Shown here: piece after piece, positions 1 through 11,216 of the stretch
Layout: each line of letters opens with the position of its first letter
How positions within the stretch are numbered: the stretch's first letter is position 1
DNA from: Prorocentrum cordatum
Lineage: Eukaryota > Sar > Dinophyceae > Prorocentrales > Prorocentraceae
Assembly (NCBI GenBank): GCA_963575745.1
Contig: CAUYUJ010015693.1
Span: forward strand, 405,432-465,431
Reading direction: 5' to 3'
Length of the DNA stretch: 60,000 bases
The notes under the pieces: model-generated
Databases searched by the model: none
What the model saw: only the letters and a program-made list of their open reading frames with translations
What the model was told of the DNA's origin: nothing
Program-made: the position numbers and the translations under genes

Positions 1-1290
1 AGAGGCGCCACCTAAGGCCCGAGTCGCTGGTCACGTTCACATGTGGGCGCCACGCCCGATTCGGCATACCCTCACACGCTGCGTGGCCCCACAGGGAGCT
101 CCACCTGAGGCCCCAGTGGCAACGGTCGCATGTGGGCGTCACGCATATTTCGGCGCACCTCTCACGCGGGTCGTGGCACCCTACGGAGCGTCACCGAGGT
201 CCCAATGGGCCCATGGGGAGCTCCAGCGAAGACGAGACTCACAGCTGCGGTACTCACAACTGCATATGCGTGGGTCTTTTGCCGAGGTAATTTCACACGT
301 CGAGTTCAATCATATGCTAAGTTGGCACATTCAACCGACACTTTCAGCAAGATGTATCCAGCGGTGGTGTTCGAGCAGCCGGTGTGCACGGTGAAATCGA
401 ACCAGGTTCTGGTAGTGTGTCCTTTTTTGGGGTCAACACTGCCCCGCGTCCTCCTTGCCCTCACTTCTCCTCCTACTTCTCCATCATGCTCCTCATCATT
501 ATCGCCATCATGATTAGCCGCAGCAGCATCTTCTTCATCGGTGTCATCAGCATCGTCATCAGTATGGGCAGCACCAGCATCATCAGCAACAACAGCAATA
601 GCATTTGCACGAGCACCATCATCTATCATATCTCGTCACACCCCTTACAAGCCCCGTGGCCCCATAGGAATCTCCACCGAAGACCCCACGTGCTGCGTTC
701 ACATGCGCCCCCGCCGCACATTCCGTCACACTATCACACGTTCCGTGGCCCACGAGGGAGCTCCGACGAAGGCCCCAGAGGCTACGTTCACACGCGCCCC
801 CGCCGCACATTTCGGCATACCTCTGACACGCGTCGTGGCCCTGTGGGGAGCTCCACCGAAGGCCGCAGTGGCTGCGTTCAGATGCGCTCCCGCCGCACAC
901 TTCGGCACACCCCTCACACGTTCCGTGACCCATAAGGAGCTCCACCTAAGGCCCCAGTGGCAGGGTCCGCATGCGGTACCGCACCCATCTGGGCGCACAC
1001 ACACACACACAGACACAGACACACACACACACACACACACACCAACGCCCCAGAGAGCGCCACCGAAGGCCCCAGTGGCAGTGTCCACGCAGCGGCCCCG
1101 CCCCATTTTGGAGCACCTCTCACGCGCTTCGTGGCCCCATAGGGAGCTCCACTGACGGCCTTAATGGCAGAGTCTGCATGGCGGCCCCGTTCCCATTTCG
1201 GAGCACGCTTCGTGGCCCCACAAGGAGCTCCACCGAAAGCCCCATTGCTAGCGCCCGCGTGGCTCGAGTTGCATACTTTTGCGGCGCGCT
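1..1290. repeat. ~90-bp satellite, interrupted
   Basis: Imperfect tandem units of about 88-90 bp recur at roughly 41, 130, 706, 796, 884, 1090 and 1177. Each carries the words 'ggccccatagggagctccac' and 'cgcatttcggcacacc' or variants. Positions 230-640 interrupt the array with non-repetitive DNA and CAT/CATCAT-rich sequence. Open frames on both strands simply read the repeat, so I call no gene. Confidence 0.8.
996..1043. repeat. (CA)n microsatellite
   Basis: A run of CA dinucleotides with a few GACA interruptions sits inside the ~90-bp satellite. Confidence 0.95.
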
Positions 1291-1639
1291 GCCTATAAGG
1301 AGAGATCACGTCGTAGGCCACTCGTAGTTGGATCGCCCCTGTCCTTCATATCACCTGCCTTGTGGCACCCGCAGCTGCATATGGTTGGGCCATTCGTCAA
1401 GCTATGTTCAAAACATCGCCTCTGGTGGAGAAGTGACTTGCGATTGGAGGTTTACCAACGTGTTGGAGCACTTCCACAGTCTGACCAAACGGCTCTCTAT
1501 CTGTGCGCACTGCCTCAGGACAGGGATCATCCACCGATAGTTGTTGAAGGGCGGCCCGTGCCCCTGAACCCTGACGTCGCGAACGCAGGTACGACGGCGA
1601 CACGACGCATTGTGGAGAAAACTTTCGATCATGAGTGTT

Positions 1640-2436
1640 GCGGAGGCTCGGGCAACGAGGATATACATATATCTGTGCACGTTCTCCTTTCCCCCCCCTT
1701 CCTAAACCACCCCCCCACCCCACCCCCCACCCTAAACCAGACCGCCCCCCACCCCCACCCCCAAACCAACCCCCCCCCAAGGATGCCCCGGACACCCTTT
1801 TGGACGTCTCGGCGGCTCCCGGGACGCCCTTGGAAAAGGTCCGCTGGTTCTTCTTGGTATCCCAGGGCGCCTTGCCGGGCCTTGCGAGCAGATTGGAAGC
1901 GATCACAGGGGTCATGGGAGAGGCGCAAGAGAGACCCAAGACAGCACAAGAGCACTCCAAGAGGAAATGGTCCGAAGATGGCCCACGAGGCCCCCAAGAC
2001 GCCCCAAGAGGCCGTTAAGAGAGCCCCGAAGAAGCAAACTTCGTCCCATTGCCTGGGGAAAATGTATGTAATTCGCATCTCCACTTTTTTCGTCTTCGCA
2101 GCGTCCAAGACGGCCCGATGGGCCCCCGATATCGCCCCAAAACGACCCAAGAGGCCCCCCAGAGGGTTCGACGACGGCCCGAGAGGGCCAGAAGACTGCC
2201 CCGGAGAGCCCCGAGACTCCCAGAAGGCTCCCAAGAGAGACGCGCGAAAGCCATGGGATACGCCCAGGAAGGCCACTGCAGGCCCCCAAAAGGGCCGTAA
2301 ATGGTTTCAGAAGACCTCTGGAGGGCCCCAGCTCCCCAAGACGGCCCAAGAAGGCCCCAGGACGGCCCAGGAGGGCCCCAGGACGGCCCAAAAGAGCCCC
2401 CAAAACGCCTATTCGGCGTTATTTGTGCGCTCGTTG

Positions 2437-2468
<32 letters not shown>

Positions 2469-2880
2469 CCCCTTCCCCCCTGTGACTCTTCGTCGACCTC
2501 CACGTTCGTGGCACCCGATGGCCATCCTCATTCGCCCGCTCCTTCCTCTGGGCCGTCTCCTCGTTTCTCCCCCCTTCCTCCCCCCATCAGCATCTTCAGT
2601 CCCCCCCTCATCCCTGCTCCCTTGCCCTTCCCCGCTCATGGACAGGCGCCATCGCAACAGTTTGATGCTTCGTTGTTTGCCAGCACCCTCGCGCCTGAAA
2701 CAAAAACATCATTCCTTCCCCACTCCTGCGCACACGCGTGCAAGCGCATCGGGCGAGCGCGGTGCCAACAAACACCAGGGATATTAGAACAATTAGCGGT
2801 GATTCATGGCTTTGCCGATGAAGCGCCCGGAACCAGGCGCACGGCGCGAAGCGCCAAACGCAGTCTTGTGCATATGTATA
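1640..2880 (+). repeat. dispersed ~1.2-kb repeat, uninterrupted copy
   Basis: This segment contains a C-rich stretch (1688-1785), many CCCAAGACGGCCCC-like words (1920-2400), a CT microsatellite (2430-2470) and a tail ending near 'gcgcgaagcgcca'. The same order of sequence recurs at 6335-6705 plus 8660-9560. It runs straight into AT-rich microsatellite at its 3' end, as the other copy does. Open frames through it (up to 502 codons) occur on both strands and follow the repeat words, so I do not treat them as genes. Confidence 0.8.
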
Positions 2881-3424
2881 GGTGTATATGTTTATGTATA
2901 TATACATGTATGTTGATGTTTATGTATATACATACATATATATATATATGAATTCGTATGTGTATCTGTATATGGTTATGTATATGTATACGTATATGTA
3001 TATGTATATGCATATGTATATGTATATGTCCATGTGCATGCATATGTGCATACAACTGTATGTGTATATGCATATATATACGTACATGTACATGTATATG
3101 TATATGCATATGTATATGTATATGTGTATGTATATGTATATGTATACATATATATAGCTATATGTAAATGTATATGTATATGTATGCGTACTTGTGTATG
3201 TATATGTATATGTATATGTACATGCACATGTATATGTATATGTATAGGTATTTGTATTTGTATGTGTATATATATGTATATATGTATATATATATATATT
3301 GGTATATGTAGATGAATATGTAGATGTAGATGTATATGTATACGCATATGTATATTTATAGGTATATGTACATGCATGTGTATGTGTATGCGTATGTGCG
3401 TGTGTGTATGTGTATGTGTATGTG

Positions 3425-3465
<41 letters not shown>

Positions 3466-3480
3466 TATATATATACACAA
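2872..3480. repeat. (TATATG/TATG)n AT-rich microsatellite
   Basis: About 600 bp of TATATG, TATG and TGTATA words end in pure (TA)n at 3425-3475. The composition is sharply AT-rich against a GC-rich background. Tyr/Met/Cys or His/Thr/Ile open frames here are microsatellite translations. Confidence 0.95.
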
Positions 3481-3519
3481 ACCCGCGCACGAGGCCCGGG
3501 CGCGCAGGGCCCGGGCCTC

Positions 3520-4615
3520 GAGCGCGCATGGGAGGACCAGGGCCTCCGAGACCGCTCCCCAGAGCCCCCCGGAGGGCCGTGGGGCCCCCGGGCTGCCCCA
3601 GAGAGCTCCCGAATGCTCCCAGAAGCCCTTGGGGGACTTCGACGAGCCCCTCCAAGACAGCCCAGATAGCCCCAGCGCGGCCCAAGATGGGCTCCACACC
3701 GCAAATACCCAGCCCAAGAGGCCTCCAAGAGAGCCCCGAGAGGCGCCCCGAGAGAGCCCAAAGAGGCCCCAAACCGTGATTTCCATGTTTTCGGTTCTCG
3801 CGCATTCGACCTGCCGACGCTCCAACACGGCCGACGACGCCCACGCCGCCCCAACAGCGCCGAAGAGGCGCCCAGAAGAGCCCCGAGACGGCCCCAGGGA
3901 GGTCGAAAATTGCCCAGGACAGGCCCAAGCTGGGCCACAGAGCGGGAGCGGGAGGCCCCAAGACGTTCCAAGACGGCCCAGATGGCCCCAACGTGGCCCC
4001 AGAGGGGCCCAACCCGGCAATACACAGCCCAAGAGGCCTCCAAGAGGCCCCCAAAAAAGCTGAGAGACGTCCCGAGAGAGCCCGAAGAGGCCCACGTCGT
4101 TGATCCTTTCGCCATTTCTTCTAATGTTTTTCGTTTTCTCGCGTTCTCAAACTTCCAACGCTCCAAGACGGCCGAAGACGCCCCGGAGATCGCCCAAAGA
4201 CCGCCGAAGAGGCCCCCACAGGAGCCCCAAGACGGCCCCGGAGAGCTTGAAGACTGCTCAAGAGAATCCCAGGAGAGGCACAAAATGGCCCCCAGAGCGG
4301 GAGCGGGAGGCCCCAAGGCGCTCCAGGACGGCCCAAGTGATTCCAAAGTGGCCCAAAAGGAGTTCAAGACGGCAAACACACAGCCCAAGAGGCCTCCAAG
4401 AGGGCCCAAGAGAGCTCCGAGAGATGTCCCGAGAGAGTCCAAAGATGCCCAAGTCCTTGATTTCCATTGGTTGTTCGATGTGTTTCGCTTCTCGCGTTTT
4501 CGACTTTCCGACACTCCAAGACGGCCGAAGACGCCCCCAAGACCGCCCCAACACCGCCGAAGAGGCCCCCACAGGAACCCCAAGACGGCCCCGGAGAGTT
4601 TGAAGTCAGAGCGTG
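3520..4615. repeat. ~325-355-bp tandem repeat, three units
   Basis: Three units carry a conserved ~70-bp core (near 3769, 4095 and 4450) containing 'tttcg..ttctcgcg.ttc' and ending 'cgctccaagacggccgaag'. Between cores are degenerate GCCCAAGAGGCCCC-like words. The core recurs, often reverse-complemented, in the blocks at 36.3-37.2, 50.6 and 52.2-52.8 kb, so these are one dispersed repeat family. Confidence 0.75.
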
Positions 4616-4900
4616 AATTACCTACCCCGCTTTCGCTTCCAGGCAAAACCAAGCCATACCACGCGCCTCCTCGTCAAGCGGCCTGACCAGTACAGGCTGC
4701 AATTTGGCATCGTTTGGTATCTCTTGGAAGCGAAGCACATGCCAATGTTTGATACGAATGTGCGCGGCGCCAAGGCGAGAGCGACGTTGACTGCCCAGGA
4801 GGAGCTTCCAACGGCCCCAGAAGTGCTCTGGCACAAACCCAAGCTGGGCCACAGAGCGGGAGCGGGAGGCCCAGAAGGCGCTTCGAGACGGCCCAGGACG
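4613..4900 (+). CDS. possible hypothetical ORF fragment
   Basis: About 80 codons beginning MNYLPRF read as fairly ordinary protein before running into repeat words and a polyproline tract coded by (CCT)n at 4940-4985. There is no recognisable domain. The same stretch is open on the minus strand, so coding status is doubtful. It could be a relict exon or single-copy spacer. Confidence 0.15.
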
Positions 4901-4934
4901 GCCTGGGCCGCCGCCCTCGGTCCCTCCTTCCCTC

Positions 4935-4985
4935 CCGCCCCCCCTCCTTCTCCTCCTCCTCCTCCTCCTCCTCCTCCGCCTCCAT
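4935..4985. repeat. (CCT)n microsatellite
   Basis: A short CCT/CTC trinucleotide tract of the kind scattered throughout this window. Confidence 0.9.
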
Positions 4986-5029
4986 TCCCTCCTCTCCCCT
5001 CTTCCTGCCCTCACCCCTCATCTTTCGTG

Positions 5030-5500
5030 CTCCTCCCTCCTCTCCTGGGACGGCCCCGCCAGAGCGTCAGACAGGCCCCGCCAGAGCGAGCGGGGCATCG
5101 CTATACCTTATATACCCTGACAGTTCACAAGCTGCTTGGCCCCTCCCTCGAGGGCGACCCGGGCAGAGCGAGAGGGGTGCCATATACAGGTCCTATGTTG
5201 TTTTGCTCCTCCCACCACACCAGGGGTAGCCCCGTCAGAGCGCACGGGGTATGGCATTTTTTGTTCAGGTTTCTTGTTCCTCCCGCCCCTCCTGGGCAAG
5301 CCCCGCCTGAGCGCCATGGACCCCCCCGCCAGAGAGAGCAGGGCATCCTTACACCATACTATTTCACGCGATTCTTGCTCCTCCCACCCTTGCAGGGCGG
5401 ACCCGCCCGAGCGAACGGAGTGTATACAATTTTTCAGGTTTCGTGCCACTCCCTCACCTCTTGGATGCTTCGCCAGAGCGCCAAAGGGGGTACCGCCAGA
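5030..5500. repeat. imperfect ~70-105-bp tandem repeat, about six units
   Basis: Units share the layout 'ctcctcccacccctcctggg' then 'gccccgccagagcg' and recur near 5035, 5135, 5205, 5272, 5375 and 5444. Spacing and sequence vary, indicating an old array. Confidence 0.7.
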
Positions 5501-6165
5501 GGCCCCGTCAGAGCTCCAGGCAGCCCCATACATTGGACTTGCCAGGCACATCATTGAGCATCCCCCGTGGGCCCGAACCTTCTGATCCCACGGGCGCGAT
5601 TATCGCCAGCATGAGGCTCGGCGTGCAGCACAAGGAAGCTTCCCCACTCCCGTGAACGGATTCGACAACAACTGATTGCAGACAAGGGCACTGATGACGG
5701 GGACATATACGCGCGCCCTGTGCAGATACCCGACAGCTGAACGACCGCTGAAAACGAGAAGCTTGGAGCACAAGGAAGATGAACAAAAAGCAACGCGCCG
5801 CGCTCCCAAGCGCGCGCAACGAGGCCCCGAGCCAACCACGGCATCAGGACCCGGCGGATGTTTGCGTGATCGGGCATGGGAAGACCGAACAAATGTGCGA
5901 TATAATTGAGTGTCACGACGGGGCAAAGCGGAAATGAAAGTGGAGAAACACGCTCCGTTCGATAAACCAAAGAAAGGCGGCACCGAGATTGTGTCATATG
6001 CGGGAACGTGGCGCCCCGCGTTCTGACCGCGTTTTTGGCGTCGATGGCATGGGCCCGAGAACGCCGGAAATCGTCGTTGTGGCCACAGCGGGGCTTACAG
6101 CGGCACCCGTGGCTCATCTGCGACTAGAACCTAACCGCGCGCGTAGCGCACGCGTGGTTCTAGTG
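5500..6165. other. no gene recognised
   Basis: Mostly single-copy-looking DNA. Several 70-190-codon frames are open on both strands, but none has a recognisable domain, repeat or conserved motif. Confidence 0.5.
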
Positions 6166-6330
6166 TGTGTATACATACACATGTACATACATTTATACAT
6201 TAACATACATATACAGGTGTAAACATTCACATATATATATGTATATATATATATATATGTGTGTGTATCTATGCATGCATGCATGTATGTATGCGTAGAT
6301 CTTCATATATCCCGATTCATATATTTCAAT
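6165..6330. repeat. TA/CA/TG microsatellite
   Basis: Short runs of TACA, (TA)n, TGTG and GCATGCATGC-like words. They precede the second copy of the dispersed ~1.2-kb repeat. Confidence 0.85.
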
Positions 6331-6334
6331 TACC

Positions 6335-6705
6335 CAGATTCCCCCCCCACACACACACCCCTAAACCAGACCCCCTCTTCCAATGATGCCCCGGACACCC
6401 TTTCGGACGTCTCGGCGGCCCCCGGGACGCCGTTGGAAAACGTCAGTTGGCCTTTCTGGGCCTCCCAGGGCGCATTGCCGGGCCTTGCGAGCAGATTCGA
6501 CGTGATCACAGGGGTCATGGGATAGGCGCAAGAGAGCACCAATACAGCACAATAGCGCTCCAAAAGGAACCTCGATGGTCCGAAGACCGCCCACGAGGCC
6601 CCCAAAACGCCCCAAGAGGCCGTTAAGAGAGCCCCGAAGAAGCAAAATCCTTCCCATTCCCGAGGGAAAATGTATGTATTTCGCATCACAGTTTTTACCT
6701 AACAG
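6335..6705 (+). repeat. dispersed ~1.2-kb repeat, second copy, left part
   Basis: Matches 1690-2090 in order: C-rich start, 'gatgccccggacaccctttc', the 'ttgcgagcagatt' block, 'cccaagaggccgttaagaga', then 'gggaaaatgtatgta'. Similarity stops near 6700 and resumes at about 8660, so this copy is split by about 2 kb of satellite. Confidence 0.8.
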
Positions 6706-6814
6706 CAAAGACTGATAGGTTTCGAGTGGTCTCAAAAGAGAGCATCATGACTCCCCAGGGGGGTCTGGGCAGATGCCGGACGGGTGCCGCGGGAATCCGG
6801 GGACTTCTTTTTTA

Positions 6815-7172
6815 GCCAACAGTAACGCACTTCGTGGTCTTCGAGTTCCCAGAACTCCATTCCTGGGCATGATTTTGAATGCCCGGAGCCAACCGTAGGC
6901 CACTTCGTGTTCTTCGAGTTCCCAGAATTCCACTCCTGGGCATGATTTTGAATGCCCGGAGCCAACTGTAGGCCACTTCGTGGTCTTCGAGTTCCCAGAG
7001 TTCAATTCCTGGGCATGATTTTGAATGCCCGGAGCCAACTCTAGGCCACTTCGTGGTCTTCGAGTTCCCAGAACTCCATTCCTGGGCATGATTTTGAATG
7101 CCCGGAGCCAACTGTAGGCCACTTCGTGTTCTTCGAGTTCCCAGAACTCCATTCCCGGGCCACATTTTGAAT
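6815..7172. repeat. 73-bp tandem satellite, ~4.9 units
   Basis: Units begin at 6815, 6888, 6961, 7034 and 7107, an exact 73-bp spacing. The unit includes 'ccacttcgtggtcttcgagt' and 'gggcatgattttgaatgccc'. Only scattered substitutions separate units, suggesting recent expansion. The last unit runs directly into the hexamer minisatellite. Confidence 0.95.
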
Positions 7173-8522
7173 GCTGAGGCAGGCTGAGGCTGAGGCTGAG
7201 GCAGGCTGAGGCTGAGGCAGGCTGAGGCTGAGGCCGAGGCTGAAGGCAGACTGAGGCTGAGGCTGAAGCAGGCTGAGGCTGAGGCTGAGGCAGGCTGAGG
7301 CTGAGGCTGAGGCAGGCTGATGCTGAGGCAGGCTGAGGCTGAGGCTGAGGCTGATGCAGGCTGAGGCTGAGGCAGGCTGAGGCTGAGGCCGAGGCTGAAG
7401 GCAGACTGAGGCTGAGGCAGGCTGATGCTGAGGCAGGCTGAGGCTGAGGCTGAGGCTGATGCAGGCTGAGGCTGAGGCAGGGCCTGAGGCTGAGGCTGGA
7501 GGCAGACTGAGGCTGAGGCTGAAGCAGGCTGAGGCTGAGGCTGAGGCAGGCTGAGGCTGAGGCTGAGGCAGGCTGAGGCTGAGGCAGGCTGAGGCTGAGG
7601 CTGAGGCTGATGCAGGCTGAGGCTGAGGCAGGCTGAGGCTGAGGCCGAGGCTGAAGGCAGACTGAGGCTGAGGCTGAAGCAGGCTGAGGCTGAGGCTGAG
7701 GCAGGCTGAGGCTGAGGCTGAGGCAGGCTGATGCTGAGGCAGGCTGAGGCTGAGGCTGAGGCTGATGCAGGCTGAGGCTGAGGCAGGCTGAGGCTGAGGC
7801 CGAGGCTGAAGGCAGACTGAGGCTGAGGCTGAAGCAGGCTGAGGCTGAGGCTGAGGCAGGCTGAGGCTGAGGCTGAGGCAGGCTGGCTGAGGCAGGCTGA
7901 GGCTGAGGCTGAGGCTGATGCAGGCTGAGGCTGAGGCAGGCTGAGGCTGAGGCCGAGGCTGAAGGACTGAGGCTGAGGCTGAAGCAGGCTGAGGCTGAGG
8001 CTGAGGCAGGCTGAGGCTGAGGCAGGCTGAGGCTGAGGCTGAGGCTGAGGCAGGCTGAGGCTGAGGCTGAGGCTGAGGCTGAGGCTGCAGGCTGAGGCTG
8101 AGGCTGAGGCTGAGGCTGGCAGGCTGAGGCTGAGGCTGAGGCAGGCTGAGGCTGAGGCTGAGGCTGAGGCTGAGGCTGAGGCTGAGGCTGAGGCTGAGGC
8201 TGAGGCAGGCTGAGGCTGAGGCAGGCTGAGGCTGAGGCTGAGGCTGAGGCTGAGGCTGAGGCTGAGGCTGAGGCTGAGGCTGAGGCTGAGGCTGCAGGCT
8301 GAGGCTGAGGCTGAGGCAGGCTGAGGCTGAGGCTGAGGCAGGCTGATGCTGAGGCAGGCTGAGGCTGAGGCTGATGCAGGCTGAGGCTGAGGCAGGCTGA
8401 GGCTGAGGCCGAGGCTGAAGGCAGACTGAGGCTGAGGCTGAAGCAGGCTGAGGCTGAGGCTGAGGCAGGCTGAGGCTGAGGCAGGCTGAGGCTGAGGCTG
8501 AGGCAGGCTGAGGCTGAGGCTG
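7173..8522. repeat. GGCTGA hexamer minisatellite with higher-order structure
   Basis: About 1.35 kb of GGCTGA hexamers interspersed with GGCAGGCTGA, GATGCAGG and GGCCGAGGCTGAAGGCAG variants. The variants recur in the same order several times, forming higher-order blocks of roughly 180-230 bp. The 603-codon minus-strand frame encodes only Ser/Ala/Leu and Pro/Gln dipeptide repeats and is not called as a gene. Confidence 0.95.
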
Positions 8523-8659
8523 TGACTGCGACTGCCGTTGCCACTGCGACTGTCATCGCGAATGCGACTACGACTGCGAGAACAGCAGAATTCTACAACT
8601 GGATTCTCATCTGAATCTTAAGGGGAATGCTTCCAGATATGCTCCTACACATCGCTGTT

Positions 8660-9054
8660 AGGTTGCTTTGCCGAGATACTTGTTTCGTTTTCGCAGCGTC
8701 CAAGACGGCCCGATGGGCCCCCGATACCGCCCCAACACGGCCCAAGAGGCCCCCCCAGGGGGTTTGAAGACGGCCCGAAAGGGCCCCAAGAATGCCCCAG
8801 AGAGCCCCGAGACTGCCCACAAGAGACCCACGATGCCCCCAGAAGGCTCCCAAGAGAGACCCACGAAAGCCATGGGGGACCCCTGAGAAGGCCACTGGAA
8901 ACCCCCAAGAAGGCCATAAATGGTTCAGAAGACCTCTGGAGGGCCCCAGCTCCCCAAAACGGCCCAAGAAGGCCCCAGGGCTGCCCAGGGGGGCCCCAGG
9001 ACGGCCGAAAAGAGCCCCCCCAAGGCCCAGACGGCGTTATCTGTGCGGTTGTTG

Positions 9055-9091
<37 letters not shown>

Positions 9092-9560
9092 CCCTTCACC
9101 CCAGGTGGCTCTTCGTCGACCTCCACGTTCGTGGCATCCGATGGCCATCCTCATTCGCCCGCTCCTTCCTCTGGACCTTCTTCCCATTTCTCGCCCCCTT
9201 CTCCCCCCTCCCGCCTCTTCAGTCCCCCCCATCATCCCTGCTCCCTTCCCGTTCCCCGTTCACGGACAGGTGCCATCGCAACAGTTTGATGTTTCGTCGT
9301 TTGCCAGCACCTTCGCGCGCCAAAAAAAAAACACATCATTCCTTCCCCTTTCCTGCGCACGCGCGTGCAAGCGCATCGGGCGAGTGCGGTGTCAGCAAGC
9401 CCCAGGGACATCATACAAATGAGCCGACCGCCCGTCCAAGCCTCGAGGTCCCCCCTGCCGAAGCAAACGACGATCTATTGGTTTGCAGGGGAAGCGTCCG
9501 GAACAAGGCGCATGGCGCGAAACGCCAACGCACTCTTGTATATAGTTAAATGTGTATGTA
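8660..9560 (+). repeat. dispersed ~1.2-kb repeat, second copy, right part
   Basis: Matches 2075-2880: 'tcgcagcgtccaagacggcc', degenerate AAGGCCCC words, a CT tract (9054-9082), the 'acctccacgttcgtggcat' block, and the same tail before AT/GT microsatellite at 9540-9625. Confidence 0.8.
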
Positions 9561-9625
9561 TATGTACATATACGTGTATATACATATGTGTGTATATGTG
9601 TATGTGTGTATGTGTGTATGGAACG
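9540..9625. repeat. TATG/TG microsatellite
   Basis: Short TATATG and TGTG run that terminates the second copy of the dispersed repeat, as at 2872 for the first copy. Confidence 0.9.
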
Positions 9626-9696
9626 GCTAATGTCGTGGTATATTGGCTGCGCGAACTTCCGATTCCCCTTGCAAGGCACATTCGCGCACAGGGACA

Positions 9697-10036
9697 ACGT
9701 TTTACAAGGGGGTGCGTGGCCACGTGCTAAGTTCTGCGATGTCCACGGGGGCCTCCAGTTATGGTCACGTGCGGACAGGGCACAGCAACCTTCGCACAAA
9801 CTCCTAGCATATGGATGTTGACATGCGCGTTGGCCTCTTGAAAGCACTACTTGGGAATTTTGCGCCGTATATGACTTCAGCAGCTCGTTCCAGGCGCTGG
9901 ATGCCAACAGTATCTCACAAACATCGGCCATAAGCATTGTCCCAGGGTGCAGGGCTTTCAGGGCCATGTCGCCTTCGTTGCCCGTACTGGATAGCTTCGA
10001 TTTCGGATTCGACGTCCGTTGTGCTCGTCCTTCCAC
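9697..10036 (-). CDS. possible hypothetical ORF fragment
   Basis: The minus frame from 10036 gives about 110 codons of mixed, protein-like composition (MEGRAQ..., ...MALKALHPG..., ...SLCEGCCALSARDHNW...) before entering microsatellite sequence. I recognise no family. It may be an exon, a relict or chance. Confidence 0.2.
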
Positions 10037-10083
10037 AACGCAGGGAATTGTTAGATCCAGGCGACACTAGACGTGTTTTTTTC

Positions 10084-10132
10084 CTATTCCTCCTCCTCCT
10101 CCTCCTCCTCCTCCTCCTTCCCCTCCTCCTCC
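10084..10132. repeat. (CCT)n microsatellite
   Basis: A CCT trinucleotide tract with one interruption. Confidence 0.9.
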
Positions 10133-10160
10133 ACTTTCGTATTGGACCCCCCCCGTCAGT

Positions 10161-10421
10161 ATGGACCACGGCCGCCACTATCGGATCATCGCCGATGTCG
10201 TCGGCAGGCTGATTTCTATTGGGGGGAATGCGGCGCTTGTTGATTTCGTCATATTCTCTTCAGAATATGGGCTGGGGTGCGCGTGCATAGAAGAGTTCGA
10301 ATGCCTGCGGTGTTTATCGCGTCCAGATTTGGCCAGAAAGCGCGACGCGCGCAATTTTAAGTGTTGGTTTCCCTGGATGGGGGCTCACCAGGGGTGGGGA
10401 AACAGGTTGTACGACATGTGA
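10161..10421 (+). CDS. possible small ORF, unknown
   Basis: An ATG-initiated 86-codon frame of mixed composition (MDHGRHYRIIADVVG..., several Cys). No family is recognised and there is no supporting splice or expression signal. It overlaps no obvious repeat, which is its only support. Confidence 0.2.
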   Translation: MDHGRHYRIIADVVGRLISIGGNAALVDFVIFSSEYGLGCACIEEFECLRCLSRPDLARKRDARNFKCWFPWMGAHQGWGNRLYDM

Positions 10422-10705
10422 AAGACTCACCAGATGCCCCATCATTTCTCGAGACACGTTTGGGATGTCTACTTCATCCTACCCTTGTATGTGCCCCATC
10501 CGTTTACGTGGCAGACTGCTACAATCCATGACGGTCGCCCTCGGGTCCGATCGAAGACTCCACTGGACCAGGGAGGGAGAGGTGATGAAGGCTTGCGCAC
10601 GGGCGCGACTCGCCCTGGATGCGGAAGGGGGCACGCCTTCCCTGCGGCCAGAAAGCTGCACCTCTCTGGCTGCCGTGCTGCTCTTCGCAGACACGAGCCA
10701 GGCCC

Positions 10706-10933
10706 TTTGTGGGCCCTGGAAACGGCAGGGCCGTTTTTTACCGTTTCCCAAAAAAGTGCCCCTTGAAAATGGAAACGGCAAAACAACGGCGACCGGAAAC
10801 GGCAACAAAACGGCTCCGGGATTGGAACCGGAGCCGGAACCGGCCCAACAAACGGCGACGGAACCGGAATACCAAAACAGCGTCGGAACCGGCAACAGCA
10901 CGGCGCCGGATCCGGTTTCCAGGGCCCACGAAG
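10706..10933 (+). mobile_element. F2 TIR element, copy 1
   Basis: A 228-bp element with ends 'tttgtgggccctggaaac' and the near-complement 'ggtttccagggcccacgaag'. It is bounded by identical 9-bp duplications GCCAGGCCC at 10697-10705 and 10934-10942. The interior is an unusual succession of GGAAACGGC and GGAACCGG words. It has no coding capacity for a transposase, so I infer a non-autonomous element. The 9-bp duplication would fit Mutator-like DNA transposons. Confidence 0.85.
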
Positions 10934-10942
10934 GCCAGGCCC

Positions 10943-11216
10943 CACGGCTGCGCCGTGGACCCTCCGGCCCGAGGCCCCTCCGGCCCCGCCCCTCCGCCGT
11001 TCCCCCTGCGGGGCGCGCATGCCGCGGCGCCCCTGCGAGCCCGACGGCTCCCCAGGGGGCAGGCGCACGGCGGCGGCCTGTGCAGAGCCCGCTCGGCTGG
11101 GCACGCCGCCTCGCCGGGAGCGCGCAGGCACGGCGCCGCTCGCGGGGGAGGAGCGCGGCAGGTTCGCGCCGCGTCGACGCGGCGGCGACCCCGGCGCGGG
11201 CGGTCGAGGCTGAGCG
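10943..11216. other. very GC-rich spacer
   Basis: About 270 bp of CGGCC/GGCGC-rich DNA between F2 copy 1 and F1 copy 1. All frames lack stops because of composition. I see no domain and call no gene. Confidence 0.5.

Noticed and set aside
2920-4652. Long minus-strand ORFs with Tyr/Thr or His/Ile tracts
   Set aside because: They read through AT-rich microsatellite and degenerate CTTGG words; no domain is present.
6745-8556. 603-codon minus-strand ORF of Ser/Ala/Leu and Pro/Gln repeats
   Set aside because: It is a direct translation of the GGCTGA hexamer array. Length divisible by three keeps it open; no non-repeat coding sequence is attached.
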